Source: Pararoseomonas sp. SCSIO 73927
GTDB lineage: Bacteria; Pseudomonadota; Alphaproteobacteria; Acetobacterales; Acetobacteraceae
Direction: 5' to 3'
Length of the DNA: 64,000 bases
Assembly (NCBI RefSeq): GCF_037040815.1
Contig: NZ_CP146232.1
Location: forward strand, 744,001 to 808,000
A program made the position numbers and the translations under genes. The notes beneath the pieces are model-generated. The model ran no database searches and was not told where the DNA came from. It saw only the letters and a list, made by a program, of their open reading frames with translations. This document shows, one piece after another, positions 49,412-57,491 of the stretch; the first letter of the stretch is position 1; each line of letters opens with the position of its first letter.

Positions 49412-50479
49412 CTAGCCCAGCTCCAGCATTCCCGGCGGGCTTCCCCCCACCGCCCGGGCGGCCCGCACGGCGCGCTGCACCGCCGCCGCCATCACCCGCG
49501 GCACGATCGCGCCCAGCGCCATCATGTTCCCCGGCAGCCCGCTCCTTCCGGTCGCCAGGGCGAAGATCGTGTCCCCGTCGGACATGGTGTGGATGGGGTC
49601 GATGCTGCGGGCCAGCCCGTCATGTGCGGCCCCGGCCAGGCGCCGGCACTGTGCCTTCGTCAGGGTGGCATCCGTCGCCACCACGCCGATGGTGGTGGCC
49701 ATGCCCGCCTGCATCGGCGGCGGCAGCTCGCCCCGCAGCACCGCCTCCGTCGCGCCGATGGGGCGCCGCCCCTCCGCGTCCCGCGCGCCGGCCAGCACGG
49801 CGCCGGTGCGCGGGTCGATCACGTCCCCCACCGCGTTCACCGCCACGATCGCGCCCACGGTGATCGCCCCCACCCGCACCGAGGCCGTGCCGATCCCGCC
49901 CTTCATGGCCCGCGCCATGCCGTAGAGCTTGCCCACCGTCGCCCCGGTGCCGGCCCCCACGCTGCCCTCCGCCGGCGCCTCGGCCGAGGCCGCCTCGCAG
50001 GCCGCGTAGCCCGCCGCCGCGTCCGGGCGGATCCGGTGATCCCCCACGGCCAGGTCGAACAGCACCGCCGCCGGCACGATCGGCACCCGCGCCGGCCCGG
50101 CCGCGAAGCCGATTCCCCTCTCCTCCAGCCAGCGCATCACCCCCGACGCCGCGTCCAGCCCGAAGGCGGAGCCGCCGGAGAGCAGCACGGCGTGCACCCT
50201 CTCCACGAGGTTGGCGGGGTCCAGCAGGTCCGTCTCCCGCGTGCCCGGGGCGGCCCCGCGCACGTCCACACCGGCCACCGCGCCCTCCTCCGCCAGGATC
50301 ACGGTGCAGCCCGTCGGCCGCCGCGCCTCCGTGAAGTGGCCGACGCGGATGCCCGGCACCTCGGTGATGGCGCCGATCATCGGGGGCGGGCCGGCGTCCT
50401 GGGCCATGGGAGCTCCGGCTGAAAGGGAGGCGGCGCCGATCCCGGCCCCAACTCCCGCGGCGATGTCACGGCGCCTCAA
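49412..50479 (-). CDS. P1-family (DmpA-like) Ntn-type aminopeptidase with Tat signal
   Basis: The 355-residue protein has an N-terminal twin-arginine-like leader (RRRDIAAGVGAGIGAASLSAG) and then the P1/S58 pattern GAITEVPGIRVGHFTEARRPTGCTVILAEEGAVAGVDVRG, LLSGGSAFGLDAASGVMRWLEERG, and GATVGKLYGM. A VAVNAVGDV strand and a TDATLTKAQ segment with a possible autoprocessing nucleophile follow. The family acts as a D-stereospecific or L-aminopeptidase. TTG 50479 overlaps the DUF1028 stop as TTGA, implying co-translation. Confidence 0.83.
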   Translation of the reverse strand: MRRRDIAAGVGAGIGAASLSAGAPMAQDAGPPPMIGAITEVPGIRVGHFTEARRPTGCTVILAEEGAVAGVDVRGAAPGTRETDLLDPANLVERVHAVLLSGGSAFGLDAASGVMRWLEERGIGFAAGPARVPIVPAAVLFDLAVGDHRIRPDAAAGYAACEAASAEAPAEGSVGAGTGATVGKLYGMARAMKGGIGTASVRVGAITVGAIVAVNAVGDVIDPRTGAVLAGARDAEGRRPIGATEAVLRGELPPPMQAGMATTIGVVATDATLTKAQCRRLAGAAHDGLARSIDPIHTMSDGDTIFALATGRSGLPGNMMALGAIVPRVMAAAVQRAVRAARAVGGSPPGMLELG

Positions 50480-51168
50480 GCGGCGCCCCCCTGCGCGGGG
50501 AGCGAGCCGGCGGCCCCGCCCCGCGCCCGATCCGGGTCCAGCACCCGCAGCACGAACTCGTCGATCTTCGGCGCCCAGTCCCGCCACAGCCCGGCCAGCT
50601 CCGCGACCGGATCGGTCGCGCGGTCCACCCGCAGGTCGGCCAGCGCGAAGTCCTCCTCCCCCCAGACCTCCAGCACGGCCGAGAGGACCGGCCCGTGCTC
50701 GCCCCCCGCCGCCTCGCCCGCCGCCAGCGCCGCCAGCAGCCGGTCCCCCAGCGGCGCCCCGGGATCCGCCTCGAAGCCCCGCACCATCGCCGCCGGCACC
50801 GCCTCGCTCGCCAGGATGTTGCCCAGCGCCACGCAGTCCCGCCCGTGGGCCGCTTCCCGCTCCGGCTTCACCCGCGCCCCGTGGTGGTGCGCCGTGCCCC
50901 CGGCCGCGTCCAGCGCGGCGAGCTGCCGCCACTCGGCGTGGGGCGTGGAGGCCACCAGCGCCGCCACCGTCGCCTCCGCCGTGCAGCCGCTTCGCAGCAG
51001 CGCCAGCCCGCGCGGCCCCAGGCGCGGATCGGTCCGGTGCTGCGTCAGCACCGCCCCGATGCCCGGTACCACGTGCTGGATGCGCGCCCCGACGGCGAGG
51101 TCGGAGGTGGCGCCCGCCGCGCCGATCATGCCCGTGCGCGCGCAGCGGCCGAGGAGCGAGAAGGTCAT
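50476..51168 (-). CDS. DUF1028 Ntn-hydrolase-like protein
   Basis: The 230-residue protein matches DUF1028: MTFSLLGRCARTGMIGAAGATSDLAVGARI, GIGAVLTQHRTDPRLGPRGLALL, and ALGNILASEAVPAAMVRGFEADPGAPLGDRLLAAL, then VWGEEDFALADLRVD. The fold is Ntn-hydrolase-like, with Ser3 or Thr2 after the initiator Met as a possible nucleophile. It is co-translated with the P1 peptidase. Such pairs in Acetobacteraceae often sit near peptide or amide catabolism genes. The biochemical activity is not established. Confidence 0.82.
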   Translation of the reverse strand: MTFSLLGRCARTGMIGAAGATSDLAVGARIQHVVPGIGAVLTQHRTDPRLGPRGLALLRSGCTAEATVAALVASTPHAEWRQLAALDAAGGTAHHHGARVKPEREAAHGRDCVALGNILASEAVPAAMVRGFEADPGAPLGDRLLAALAAGEAAGGEHGPVLSAVLEVWGEEDFALADLRVDRATDPVAELAGLWRDWAPKIDEFVLRVLDPDRARGGAAGSLPAQGGAA

Positions 51169-51307
51169 GGCCCGATCCTGGGAGCGTGTCCGGCCGGTGT
51201 CCATGCTCCGGATTCCGTGCGCGGCCGATGCGTTCCGCCTTGCCTTCGCCATGGCCGCAGATCAAACACCTCACGAAAATGCGATCAACCCTAACGTAAT
51301 CCTGCCG

Positions 51308-53422
51308 ATGCGCGCTGCCCGGCTCGCCCTGCTGCTCGGCCCCCTCGCCCTGCCCGCGGGCGGGGAAGAGATACCGGCCACGGGCGGCAGCTTCGGTGGC
51401 GCCGGGCTGGTCGAGACGCGGAACGCCCGCTTCCGCGAGGACGGCACGCTGGAGGCCGGCGGCACCTACCGGCACCAGCGCCGCTTCTGGTTCGCGAACT
51501 TCCAGGCCCTGCCCTTCCTGGAAACCACCTTTCGCCTGACGGAGCGCCTGAACGCCACCACCGGCCGCGGCAGCACCACGGACCGCGCCTTCGACGTGAA
51601 GCTGCGCCTGCTGGAGGAAGGCCCGTGGAACCCCGCCGTGGCGGTGGGGCTGCAGGACGTGATCGGCACCGGGATCTACGGCGGGGAATACCTCGTCGCC
51701 TCCCGCCGCTGGGGGCCGCTGGACGTCTCCCTCGGGCTGGGATGGGGCCGGCTCGGCACCCGGGGAGTGCTGAACAACCCGCTGGCCGACCTCTCCGACC
51801 GCTTCCGCACCCGCCCGCGCGATGTCGGCCGCGGCGGCACCCCGCGCCTGGACTTCTTTCGGGGCGAGGACGTCTCCCCTTTCGGCGGGGTGGAGTACAG
51901 CATCCCGCCGCTGGAGACGCCCTGGGGCACCCTCGACGGCCTGCGCGCCAAGGCCGAGTGGTCCGGCGACGCCCTGCGCGACGAGCGCGGCGGCTACCCC
52001 GCGCGCCGGGACAGCCTTCGCGGCCGCGCCCGCAGCCCCGTCAACCTCGGCCTGCAGTGGCAGGGCGAGTACGTGGACGCCTCCCTCGCCTTCGTGCACG
52101 GCACGGACGCGCTGGTGCGCGTCTCCCTCCGCATGGACCCGGCGAACCCGCCCCAGGCCCCACGCCTGCGCCCGGTGCCCGCCATGCCCGCCCGCCAGCC
52201 TCCCGCGGGGGATGAGGACGGGCGCGCCCGCACGGTCTTCGACGCCCTGCGGCAAGCCGGCTTCCGCCCCCTCGCCTACGAGGAGCGCGGCATCGAGGCC
52301 CGCATCGCCGTCTCCGACGGCAACCAGCGCACCCTACCCGGCGTCGCCTCCCGCGTGCTGCGCGCCGTGAACGGCATCCTGCCACCCGGCGTGGAATCCC
52401 TCCGCCTCTCCTGGTGGCAGGCGGGAGCGGAGACGGGCGCCATCCTCATCCCGCGCCAGGCGCTGGAAGCGGCCGCCACCCCCTTCGGCAGCGTCGAGGA
52501 GGCCTGGTCCGCCACCACCCTCCTCCCCGCCACCGGCCCGGACTTCACGCAGGACTGGCCCGGCGCCTTCACCGAGCCCGGCCCGAGTTGGGACCTTGTG
52601 CTGGAGCCCCGGCTGAACCTCCAGCTCGGCGATCCCTCCCGCACGCTCCGCTACCAGGGCGCCGCCGCCGCGGGCGCCCGCGTGGAGTTCGGCCACGGCA
52701 TCAGCGCCGCCGGCGCGCTGCAGCAGGCGGTCTTCGGCAACCTCGACCGCGGCCTGCCCTCGGACAGCCGGCTCCCCCGCGTCCGCAGCGACTACGCCCT
52801 CTACGCGCGCGACGGGAAGACCTCGATCCCCGGCCTCTACGCCGAGCGCGTCTGGAACCTCGCCCCCGACACCTTCGCCCGCGCCACCGCCGGCCTGCTG
52901 GAACCTATGTTCGGCGGCGTCTCCGCCGAGGTGCTGTGGCGCCCCGCCGACCGCGGCCTCGCCATCGGGCTGGACCTGAACTTCGTCCAGCAGCGCGACA
53001 CGAAGGGCCTCTTCGCCTTCCGCAACTACAACGTGGCCACCGGCCACCTCTCGCTCTACGCCGACCTTCCGGTCTGGAACCTCTACGGCATCCTCCGCGC
53101 GGGCCGCTACCTGGCCGGCGACTGGGGCGCCACGATCGAGATGGGCCGGCGCTTCGACAGCGGCATCGAGGTCGGCGGCTTCGCCACCTTCACCAACGTC
53201 CCCTTCTCCCGCTTCGGCGAGGGATCCTTCGACAAGGGCATCTACGTCCGCGTCCCCCTCTCCCTCTTCGGCACGGATTCCCGCGGCACGGGCACCGCCG
53301 TGATCCGCCCCGTGCAGCGCGACGGCGGCCAGCGCCTGGCCGTGGACAACCCGCTGTGGGAAGTCACCCGCGCCGGGCGCGCGGACGCCGTGCGGCGCGG
53401 GGTGGCGGACTTCGCGCGCTGA
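51308..53422 (+). CDS. YjbH-like exopolysaccharide-related outer-membrane protein
   Basis: The 704-residue protein has a signal peptide (MRAARLALLLGPLALPAGG). The YjbH pattern follows: FRLTERLNATTGRGSTTDRAFDVKLRLLEEGPWNPAVAVGLQDVIGTGIYGGEYLVASRRW, FFRGEDVSPFGGVEYSIPPLETPWG, and a C-terminal beta-rich half with VRVPLSLFGTDS. YjbH proteins are part of the YjbEFGH exopolysaccharide system. A YjbF-like gene lies at 17.7-18.4 kb, but yjbE and yjbG are not in this window. It is divergent from DUF1028 across 139 bp. Confidence 0.85.
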   Translation: MRAARLALLLGPLALPAGGEEIPATGGSFGGAGLVETRNARFREDGTLEAGGTYRHQRRFWFANFQALPFLETTFRLTERLNATTGRGSTTDRAFDVKLRLLEEGPWNPAVAVGLQDVIGTGIYGGEYLVASRRWGPLDVSLGLGWGRLGTRGVLNNPLADLSDRFRTRPRDVGRGGTPRLDFFRGEDVSPFGGVEYSIPPLETPWGTLDGLRAKAEWSGDALRDERGGYPARRDSLRGRARSPVNLGLQWQGEYVDASLAFVHGTDALVRVSLRMDPANPPQAPRLRPVPAMPARQPPAGDEDGRARTVFDALRQAGFRPLAYEERGIEARIAVSDGNQRTLPGVASRVLRAVNGILPPGVESLRLSWWQAGAETGAILIPRQALEAAATPFGSVEEAWSATTLLPATGPDFTQDWPGAFTEPGPSWDLVLEPRLNLQLGDPSRTLRYQGAAAAGARVEFGHGISAAGALQQAVFGNLDRGLPSDSRLPRVRSDYALYARDGKTSIPGLYAERVWNLAPDTFARATAGLLEPMFGGVSAEVLWRPADRGLAIGLDLNFVQQRDTKGLFAFRNYNVATGHLSLYADLPVWNLYGILRAGRYLAGDWGATIEMGRRFDSGIEVGGFATFTNVPFSRFGEGSFDKGIYVRVPLSLFGTDSRGTGTAVIRPVQRDGGQRLAVDNPLWEVTRAGRADAVRRGVADFAR

Positions 53423-53470
53423 TCGCGAACGGCCGGCCGCCGGCCCAACGCCCCTTCCCCGCCCTCGCGA

Positions 53471-54391
53471 TCACACGCCCATCCAGGCGCGCCAGGCCAG
53501 GGCATTGGCCCCGTCCGCGTCCAGCACGCAGGGCTGCGGCAGGAACAGGCCGTGGTCCCGGACCAGCGCGTCCACGCCCGGCGCGAAGGCCGCGACCGCG
53601 TCCCTGCCCTGCCCGTCATCGGCGAAGAGCTCCATCCGGTAGGTCTCGAAGCCCGGGAAAAGAAGGCGCGCCTGCTGCGCCAGATGCACCCGAAGATCCT
53701 GCCCGAGCAGGAGCGCGGGCGCGTCGTCGCCGTCGTGGCGCAGCACCATCAGCCGCTCCGCCGTGTCCGCCGTGTCCACGGCCACGATGTCGCCGCCCAT
53801 GGTGCGGGCGATGGGATAGCCGCGCTCCCAGACCTCGGCGTGGTAGCGGTGATGGGCGCGCTCGGCGGGATCGGCCGCCCCCCTCTCCGACTCCCGCCGG
53901 GCATCGCGCCACTGCCGCCACTCGCCCCCCAGCGCCTCGGCATCATCGAGGGCGATCCGCAGGCCGCCGGCGTTGATGACCGGATCGGGCGGCGGCCCCG
54001 GTCTGCCGAAGGGCGGCGGGGGCACGGCCGCGTACTCCACGCGGGCAAGGCCCATGGCGGTGACCCGTCGGCGTCCCGGCAGCATCCAGGCGACATCGAG
54101 CCCGGCCGTGACCTCCCGGAAGAAGTGCCGCAGCCCCGGCGGCATGGGTCGCCCCATCCGGGCCTCGGCCGCGGCCACGTGCGCTTCCCCGGCCGGCGGA
54201 AGCAGATCGGCGCGGATGGGAACGCCCGGCCGGTCCCAGCTTCCGGTCAGGCCGCGATGGGATGCGGCGCGATGCAGGGCGAGGAGGCCGCCCCGAAGCC
54301 CCTCGCCCGTGGACTGCGCACGCGCGCCGGGGATGAAGGCCAGGAGGGGGGTGGCGAGGGCGGCGCGACGGCCGAGAGGGCGCGTTCTCAT
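53471..54391 (-). CDS. Tat-exported SMI1/KNR4-like protein
   Basis: The 306-residue protein starts with a twin-arginine-like leader (MRTRPLGRRAALATPLLAFIPGARA). A region then resembles the SMI1/KNR4 (SUKH) fold (AAEARMGRPMPPGLRHFFREVTAGLDVAWMLPG). The rest has a FETYRMELF segment and a pattern of Trp/Phe. SUKH domains are often immunity or signalling modules in the cytoplasm. Here the Tat leader would send the protein to the periplasm, so the fold assignment is tentative. It ends shortly after the YjbH stop (49 bp). Confidence 0.55.
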   Translation of the reverse strand: MRTRPLGRRAALATPLLAFIPGARAQSTGEGLRGGLLALHRAASHRGLTGSWDRPGVPIRADLLPPAGEAHVAAAEARMGRPMPPGLRHFFREVTAGLDVAWMLPGRRRVTAMGLARVEYAAVPPPPFGRPGPPPDPVINAGGLRIALDDAEALGGEWRQWRDARRESERGAADPAERAHHRYHAEVWERGYPIARTMGGDIVAVDTADTAERLMVLRHDGDDAPALLLGQDLRVHLAQQARLLFPGFETYRMELFADDGQGRDAVAAFAPGVDALVRDHGLFLPQPCVLDADGANALAWRAWMGV

Positions 54392-54423
54392 CGGGCAACA
54401 CTCGCACCCGCCACAAGGGCAGG

Positions 54424-54455
54424 CCACCCGGGCCGCAGTTCGGCAGCCCGGGTGG
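54424..54455. terminator. Stem-loop downstream of the Bug-family gene
   Basis: CCACCCGGGC (54424-54433) and GCCCGGGTGG (54446-54455) form a perfect 10-bp stem with a 12-base loop. It lies about 55 bp past the stop of the Bug gene on the minus strand, between that gene and the next minus-strand gene, so it may end the catabolic operon. Confidence 0.55.
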
Positions 54456-54509
54456 CGGGGCACCGCCGAGGCGTGGGAGCAACCGCGCCCCCCCGCCCTG
54501 GCACCTCGC

Positions 54510-55478
54510 TCAGTTCACGGTGATCTTCGCCTCGCGCACCACGCGCCCCCAGGTCTCCGTCTCCTGCGCCATCCTCGCCTTCAGCTCGTCGGGCGTGGAG
54601 GACACCGCATCCGCCCCCGCCGCCTTCAACCGCTGCTGGATCGCCGGATCCGCCAGCGCCTCGCGCAGGATCGCGTTGAGGCGGCCCACCACCGGCGCCG
54701 GCGTGCCGGCCGGCGCCAGCACCGCGCCCCAGGAGGTGGCCTCGGCCGCGGGCAGCCCGATCTCCTTCATCGTCGGCACCTCGGGCAGCGAACGGTTCGG
54801 GCCGGTGGTCGCCAGCGCCCGCACCTTGTTGCCCTGGACCATGCCGATGGCGGAGGGGAGCTGGTCCAGCATGAACTGCACGTTCCCCGCCACCGTGTCG
54901 TTCAGCGCCGGGGCGCTGCCGCGGTAGGGCACGTGCGTCACGTCCACCCGGGCGGCCAGCCGGAACAGCTCCGCCACCATGTGGGTGGAGGAGCCGGCGC
55001 CGGCCGTGCCGAAGCTCACCTTGCCCGGGTTCTCCCGCAGGTAGGCGATGAACTCCTGCGCCGTGCGGGCGGGCACGCGCTCGTTCACGATCAGCACGTG
55101 GTCCGTGGCGAAGGCCATGCCCACCGGGGCGAAGTCCTTCGCCGCGTCGAAGCCGGTGTTGGCGTAGAGGTGCCCGTTGATCGTCAGCGTGCCCGTGGTG
55201 CCCATGACGATGGTGGTGCCGTCGGCGGCGGAGCGCGCGGCGTTCTCCATCCCGATGTTGCCGCCCGATCCCGCGCGGTTCTCCACCACCACGGCCTGGC
55301 CCAGCCGCTCGCCCATGCGGTCCGCCAGCACGCGCGCCACCACGTCCGTCGCGCCGCCGGCGGCGAAGGGGATGATGAAGCGGATCGGGCGGCTGGGCGC
55401 CCATTCCGCCTGCGCGAGCGCGGGGGCGGCGAGGAGCGATGCGGAAGCGCCGAGAAGATGACGTCGGCCGATGTTCAT
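54510..55478 (-). CDS. Bug/TctC-family substrate-binding protein of the catabolic cluster
   Basis: The 322-residue periplasmic protein has a signal peptide (MNIGRRHLLGASASLLAAPALAQ). The family start PSRPIRFIIPFAAGGATD follows, then ENRAGSGGNIG, FGTAGAGSSTHMVAELF and THVPYRGSAPALNDTVAGNVQFMLDQLPSAIG. It is 32 bp downstream of the sugar isomerase gene in the same direction, which suggests that its ligand is related to the substrate of this operon. No tctA or tctB gene is present. Confidence 0.9.
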   Translation of the reverse strand: MNIGRRHLLGASASLLAAPALAQAEWAPSRPIRFIIPFAAGGATDVVARVLADRMGERLGQAVVVENRAGSGGNIGMENAARSAADGTTIVMGTTGTLTINGHLYANTGFDAAKDFAPVGMAFATDHVLIVNERVPARTAQEFIAYLRENPGKVSFGTAGAGSSTHMVAELFRLAARVDVTHVPYRGSAPALNDTVAGNVQFMLDQLPSAIGMVQGNKVRALATTGPNRSLPEVPTMKEIGLPAAEATSWGAVLAPAGTPAPVVGRLNAILREALADPAIQQRLKAAGADAVSSTPDELKARMAQETETWGRVVREAKITVN

Positions 55479-55510
55479 TCTTGTGTTTCCCCGGTTTCTT
55501 TTCACGCACG

Positions 55511-56329
55511 CTAACAGTCGGAGGCGTGTCTCCGCTTGATGTTTTCGAGCACCTCGTCCGGATCGGCCGCCCACCAGCGGCGGGAGAGGATCTCGACCTC
55601 GGTATGGCCGCGATAGCCCCCCGCCTCGACCATCGCGCGGATGCCGGGGATGTCGATCACGCCCTCACCGGGCAGGCCGCGGTCGAACACCGTGTCGGTG
55701 GTCGGCACCAGCCAGTCGCAGACATGGAAGGCGGCGATCCGCTTGCCCGCGCGCTCGATCCCCGCCCGCAGCGCCGGGTCCCACCACACGTGGTACACGT
55801 CCAGCGCCACGCCGCTGCCTGCCCCCAGTTCGTCGCACAGGTCCAGCGCCTGCCCGAGCGTGGAGAGCACGGAACGGTCCGCGCAGGTCATGGGGTGCAG
55901 CGGCTCCAGCGCGATCGTCACGCCCGCCGCGCGCGCCTCTTCCATGATGGCGTGCAACCCGTCCCGCACCATGTGGCGCGCCCCGTCCAGGTCCTTGGAC
56001 CCGGCCGGCAGCCCGCCGCACACCATCACCAAGCAGGCGGCGCTGAGGGCATGCGCCTCCGCGATGGCGCGGCGGTTGTCCTCGATTGCCGCCGCACGCC
56101 CCGCGGCATCGGCCGCCGGGAACATCCCCCCGCGGCACAGCCCGGAAACGGAGAGCCCGGCATCACGGATCGCCCGCGCCGCCTTCTCCACCCCCATCGC
56201 CTGCAGCACGTCGCGCCAGGGCGAGATGCCGGCGATCCCGTGGCGCGCGCACCCCTCGATGCACTCCGCCAGCCCCCACTTCTCCTTCACCGTGACGGTG
56301 TTGAGGGAGAGCGGTCCCGCAACCCCCAT
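55511..56329 (-). CDS. Sugar phosphate isomerase/epimerase-like TIM-barrel protein
   Basis: The 272-residue protein is an AP endonuclease 2/xylose-isomerase-like TIM barrel. Metal-ligand positions lie in VTIALEPLHPM (Glu), GVALDVYHVWWDP (Asp and His), FHVCDWL (His) and GHTEVEIL (Glu). It fits sugar or inositol isomerases such as IolI-type proteins. The ATG overlaps the DUF993 stop as TGATG; an in-frame GTG lies 3 bases earlier. It is the third gene of the Gfo/Idh-DUF993-isomerase-Bug unit. Confidence 0.82.
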   Translation of the reverse strand: MGVAGPLSLNTVTVKEKWGLAECIEGCARHGIAGISPWRDVLQAMGVEKAARAIRDAGLSVSGLCRGGMFPAADAAGRAAAIEDNRRAIAEAHALSAACLVMVCGGLPAGSKDLDGARHMVRDGLHAIMEEARAAGVTIALEPLHPMTCADRSVLSTLGQALDLCDELGAGSGVALDVYHVWWDPALRAGIERAGKRIAAFHVCDWLVPTTDTVFDRGLPGEGVIDIPGIRAMVEAGGYRGHTEVEILSRRWWAADPDEVLENIKRRHASDC

Positions 56330-57489
56330 CACGCCACCCCGTGGGTCGCGAGCAGCGACTTCATGCGCGCCGCCGCGCGATCCGGATCGGAGAGCAGCCC
56401 CGCCTTATCCGCCAACCGGAACAGCTCCGCGAAGTGCTGGATGGAGCGCGTGGACTGCTGCCCGCCCACCATCACGAAGTGGTCCTGGTGCCCGTTCAGC
56501 CAGGCCATGAACACCACGCCCGTCTTGTAGAACCGCGTCGGCGCCTTGAAGATGTGGCGGGAGAGCGGGACGGTCGGCGCCAGGATCTCGTGGAAGGTCG
56601 AGAGGTCGTTGCGCGAGAGCGCGGCCAGAGCCCCGCCCACCGCCGGCGCGATCGGATCGAAGATGCCGAGCAGCGCGTCCGAATGCCCCTCCGCATCCCC
56701 CGCGATCAGCTCCGCGTAGTTGAAGTCGTCGCCGGTGTACATGCGGACGCCCTTCGGCAGGCGCCGCCGCATGGAGACCTCCTTCTGATCGTCCAGAAGC
56801 GAGATCTTCACGCCATCCACCTTGTCCGCGTGCGAGGCGATGACGTCCAGCGCCACCTCCATCGCCGCCATGTGGTCGTGGTGGCCCCAGTAGCCCTCCA
56901 GCGCCGGGTCGAACATCTCGCCCAGCCAGTGGATGACCACGGGCTGTCGCACGGAGGAGAGCACGCGGTCGTACACCCGCACGTAGTCGTCCGGCGACTT
57001 CGCCGCCTTCGCCAGCGCGCGCGACGCCATCAGGATGATGCGCCCGCCCATGCCCTCCACGGCCGCGCACTGCTCCTCATAGGCGCGGATCACGTCGTCC
57101 ACCGTCACGTCCGGCGAGGGCGCCAAATGGTCCGTCCCCGCGCCGCTGGCGATCACTGCGTCCGGAAAGTCCTTCGCCGCGTCGAGCGAGCGCCGGATCA
57201 GCTCCTGCGCCCCGCCCCAGTCCAGCCCCATCCCGCGCTGCGCCGTGTCCATCGCCTCCGCGACGCCCAGCCCGAGGGACCAGAGGTGCCGGCGGAAGGC
57301 GATGGTCCGGTCCCAATCGACCTTCACGTCCAGCCACGGATCCTGCTCCGCCAGCGCATCCGCCACCACATGCGCGGCCGCATAGGCCACGCGCGGATAG
57401 GGCGGCTTCGCCACCGCAAAATTCCCCGGCGCGCCGGTGGTGTAGGCCTCGATCGCGCCGCCGGCCGTCGGCAGGTTCAGCGTCGGCAT
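56329..57489 (-). CDS. DUF993 dihydrodipicolinate synthase-like aldolase
   Basis: The 386-residue protein belongs to the DUF993/dihydrodipicolinate-synthase-like group. It shows the N-terminal EAYTTGAPGNFAVAKPPYPRVAYAAAHVVADALAEQDPW, AGTDHLAPSPDVTVDDVIRAYEEQ, VVIHWLGEMFDPALEGYWGHHD, VDGVKISLLDDQKEV with the likely Schiff-base Lys in VKIS, and MYTGDDFNYAELIAGD. It would cleave or form a C-C bond in sugar-acid or related catabolism. The gene lies 2 bp from the Gfo/Idh gene. Confidence 0.82.
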   Translation of the reverse strand: MPTLNLPTAGGAIEAYTTGAPGNFAVAKPPYPRVAYAAAHVVADALAEQDPWLDVKVDWDRTIAFRRHLWSLGLGVAEAMDTAQRGMGLDWGGAQELIRRSLDAAKDFPDAVIASGAGTDHLAPSPDVTVDDVIRAYEEQCAAVEGMGGRIILMASRALAKAAKSPDDYVRVYDRVLSSVRQPVVIHWLGEMFDPALEGYWGHHDHMAAMEVALDVIASHADKVDGVKISLLDDQKEVSMRRRLPKGVRMYTGDDFNYAELIAGDAEGHSDALLGIFDPIAPAVGGALAALSRNDLSTFHEILAPTVPLSRHIFKAPTRFYKTGVVFMAWLNGHQDHFVMVGGQQSTRSIQHFAELFRLADKAGLLSDPDRAAARMKSLLATHGVA

Positions 57490-57491
57490 CG

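Noticed and set aside
50211..51299. A plus-strand frame over the P1 peptidase and DUF1028 genes
   Set aside because: It is proline/arginine-rich antisense noise over two recognisable genes on the minus strand.
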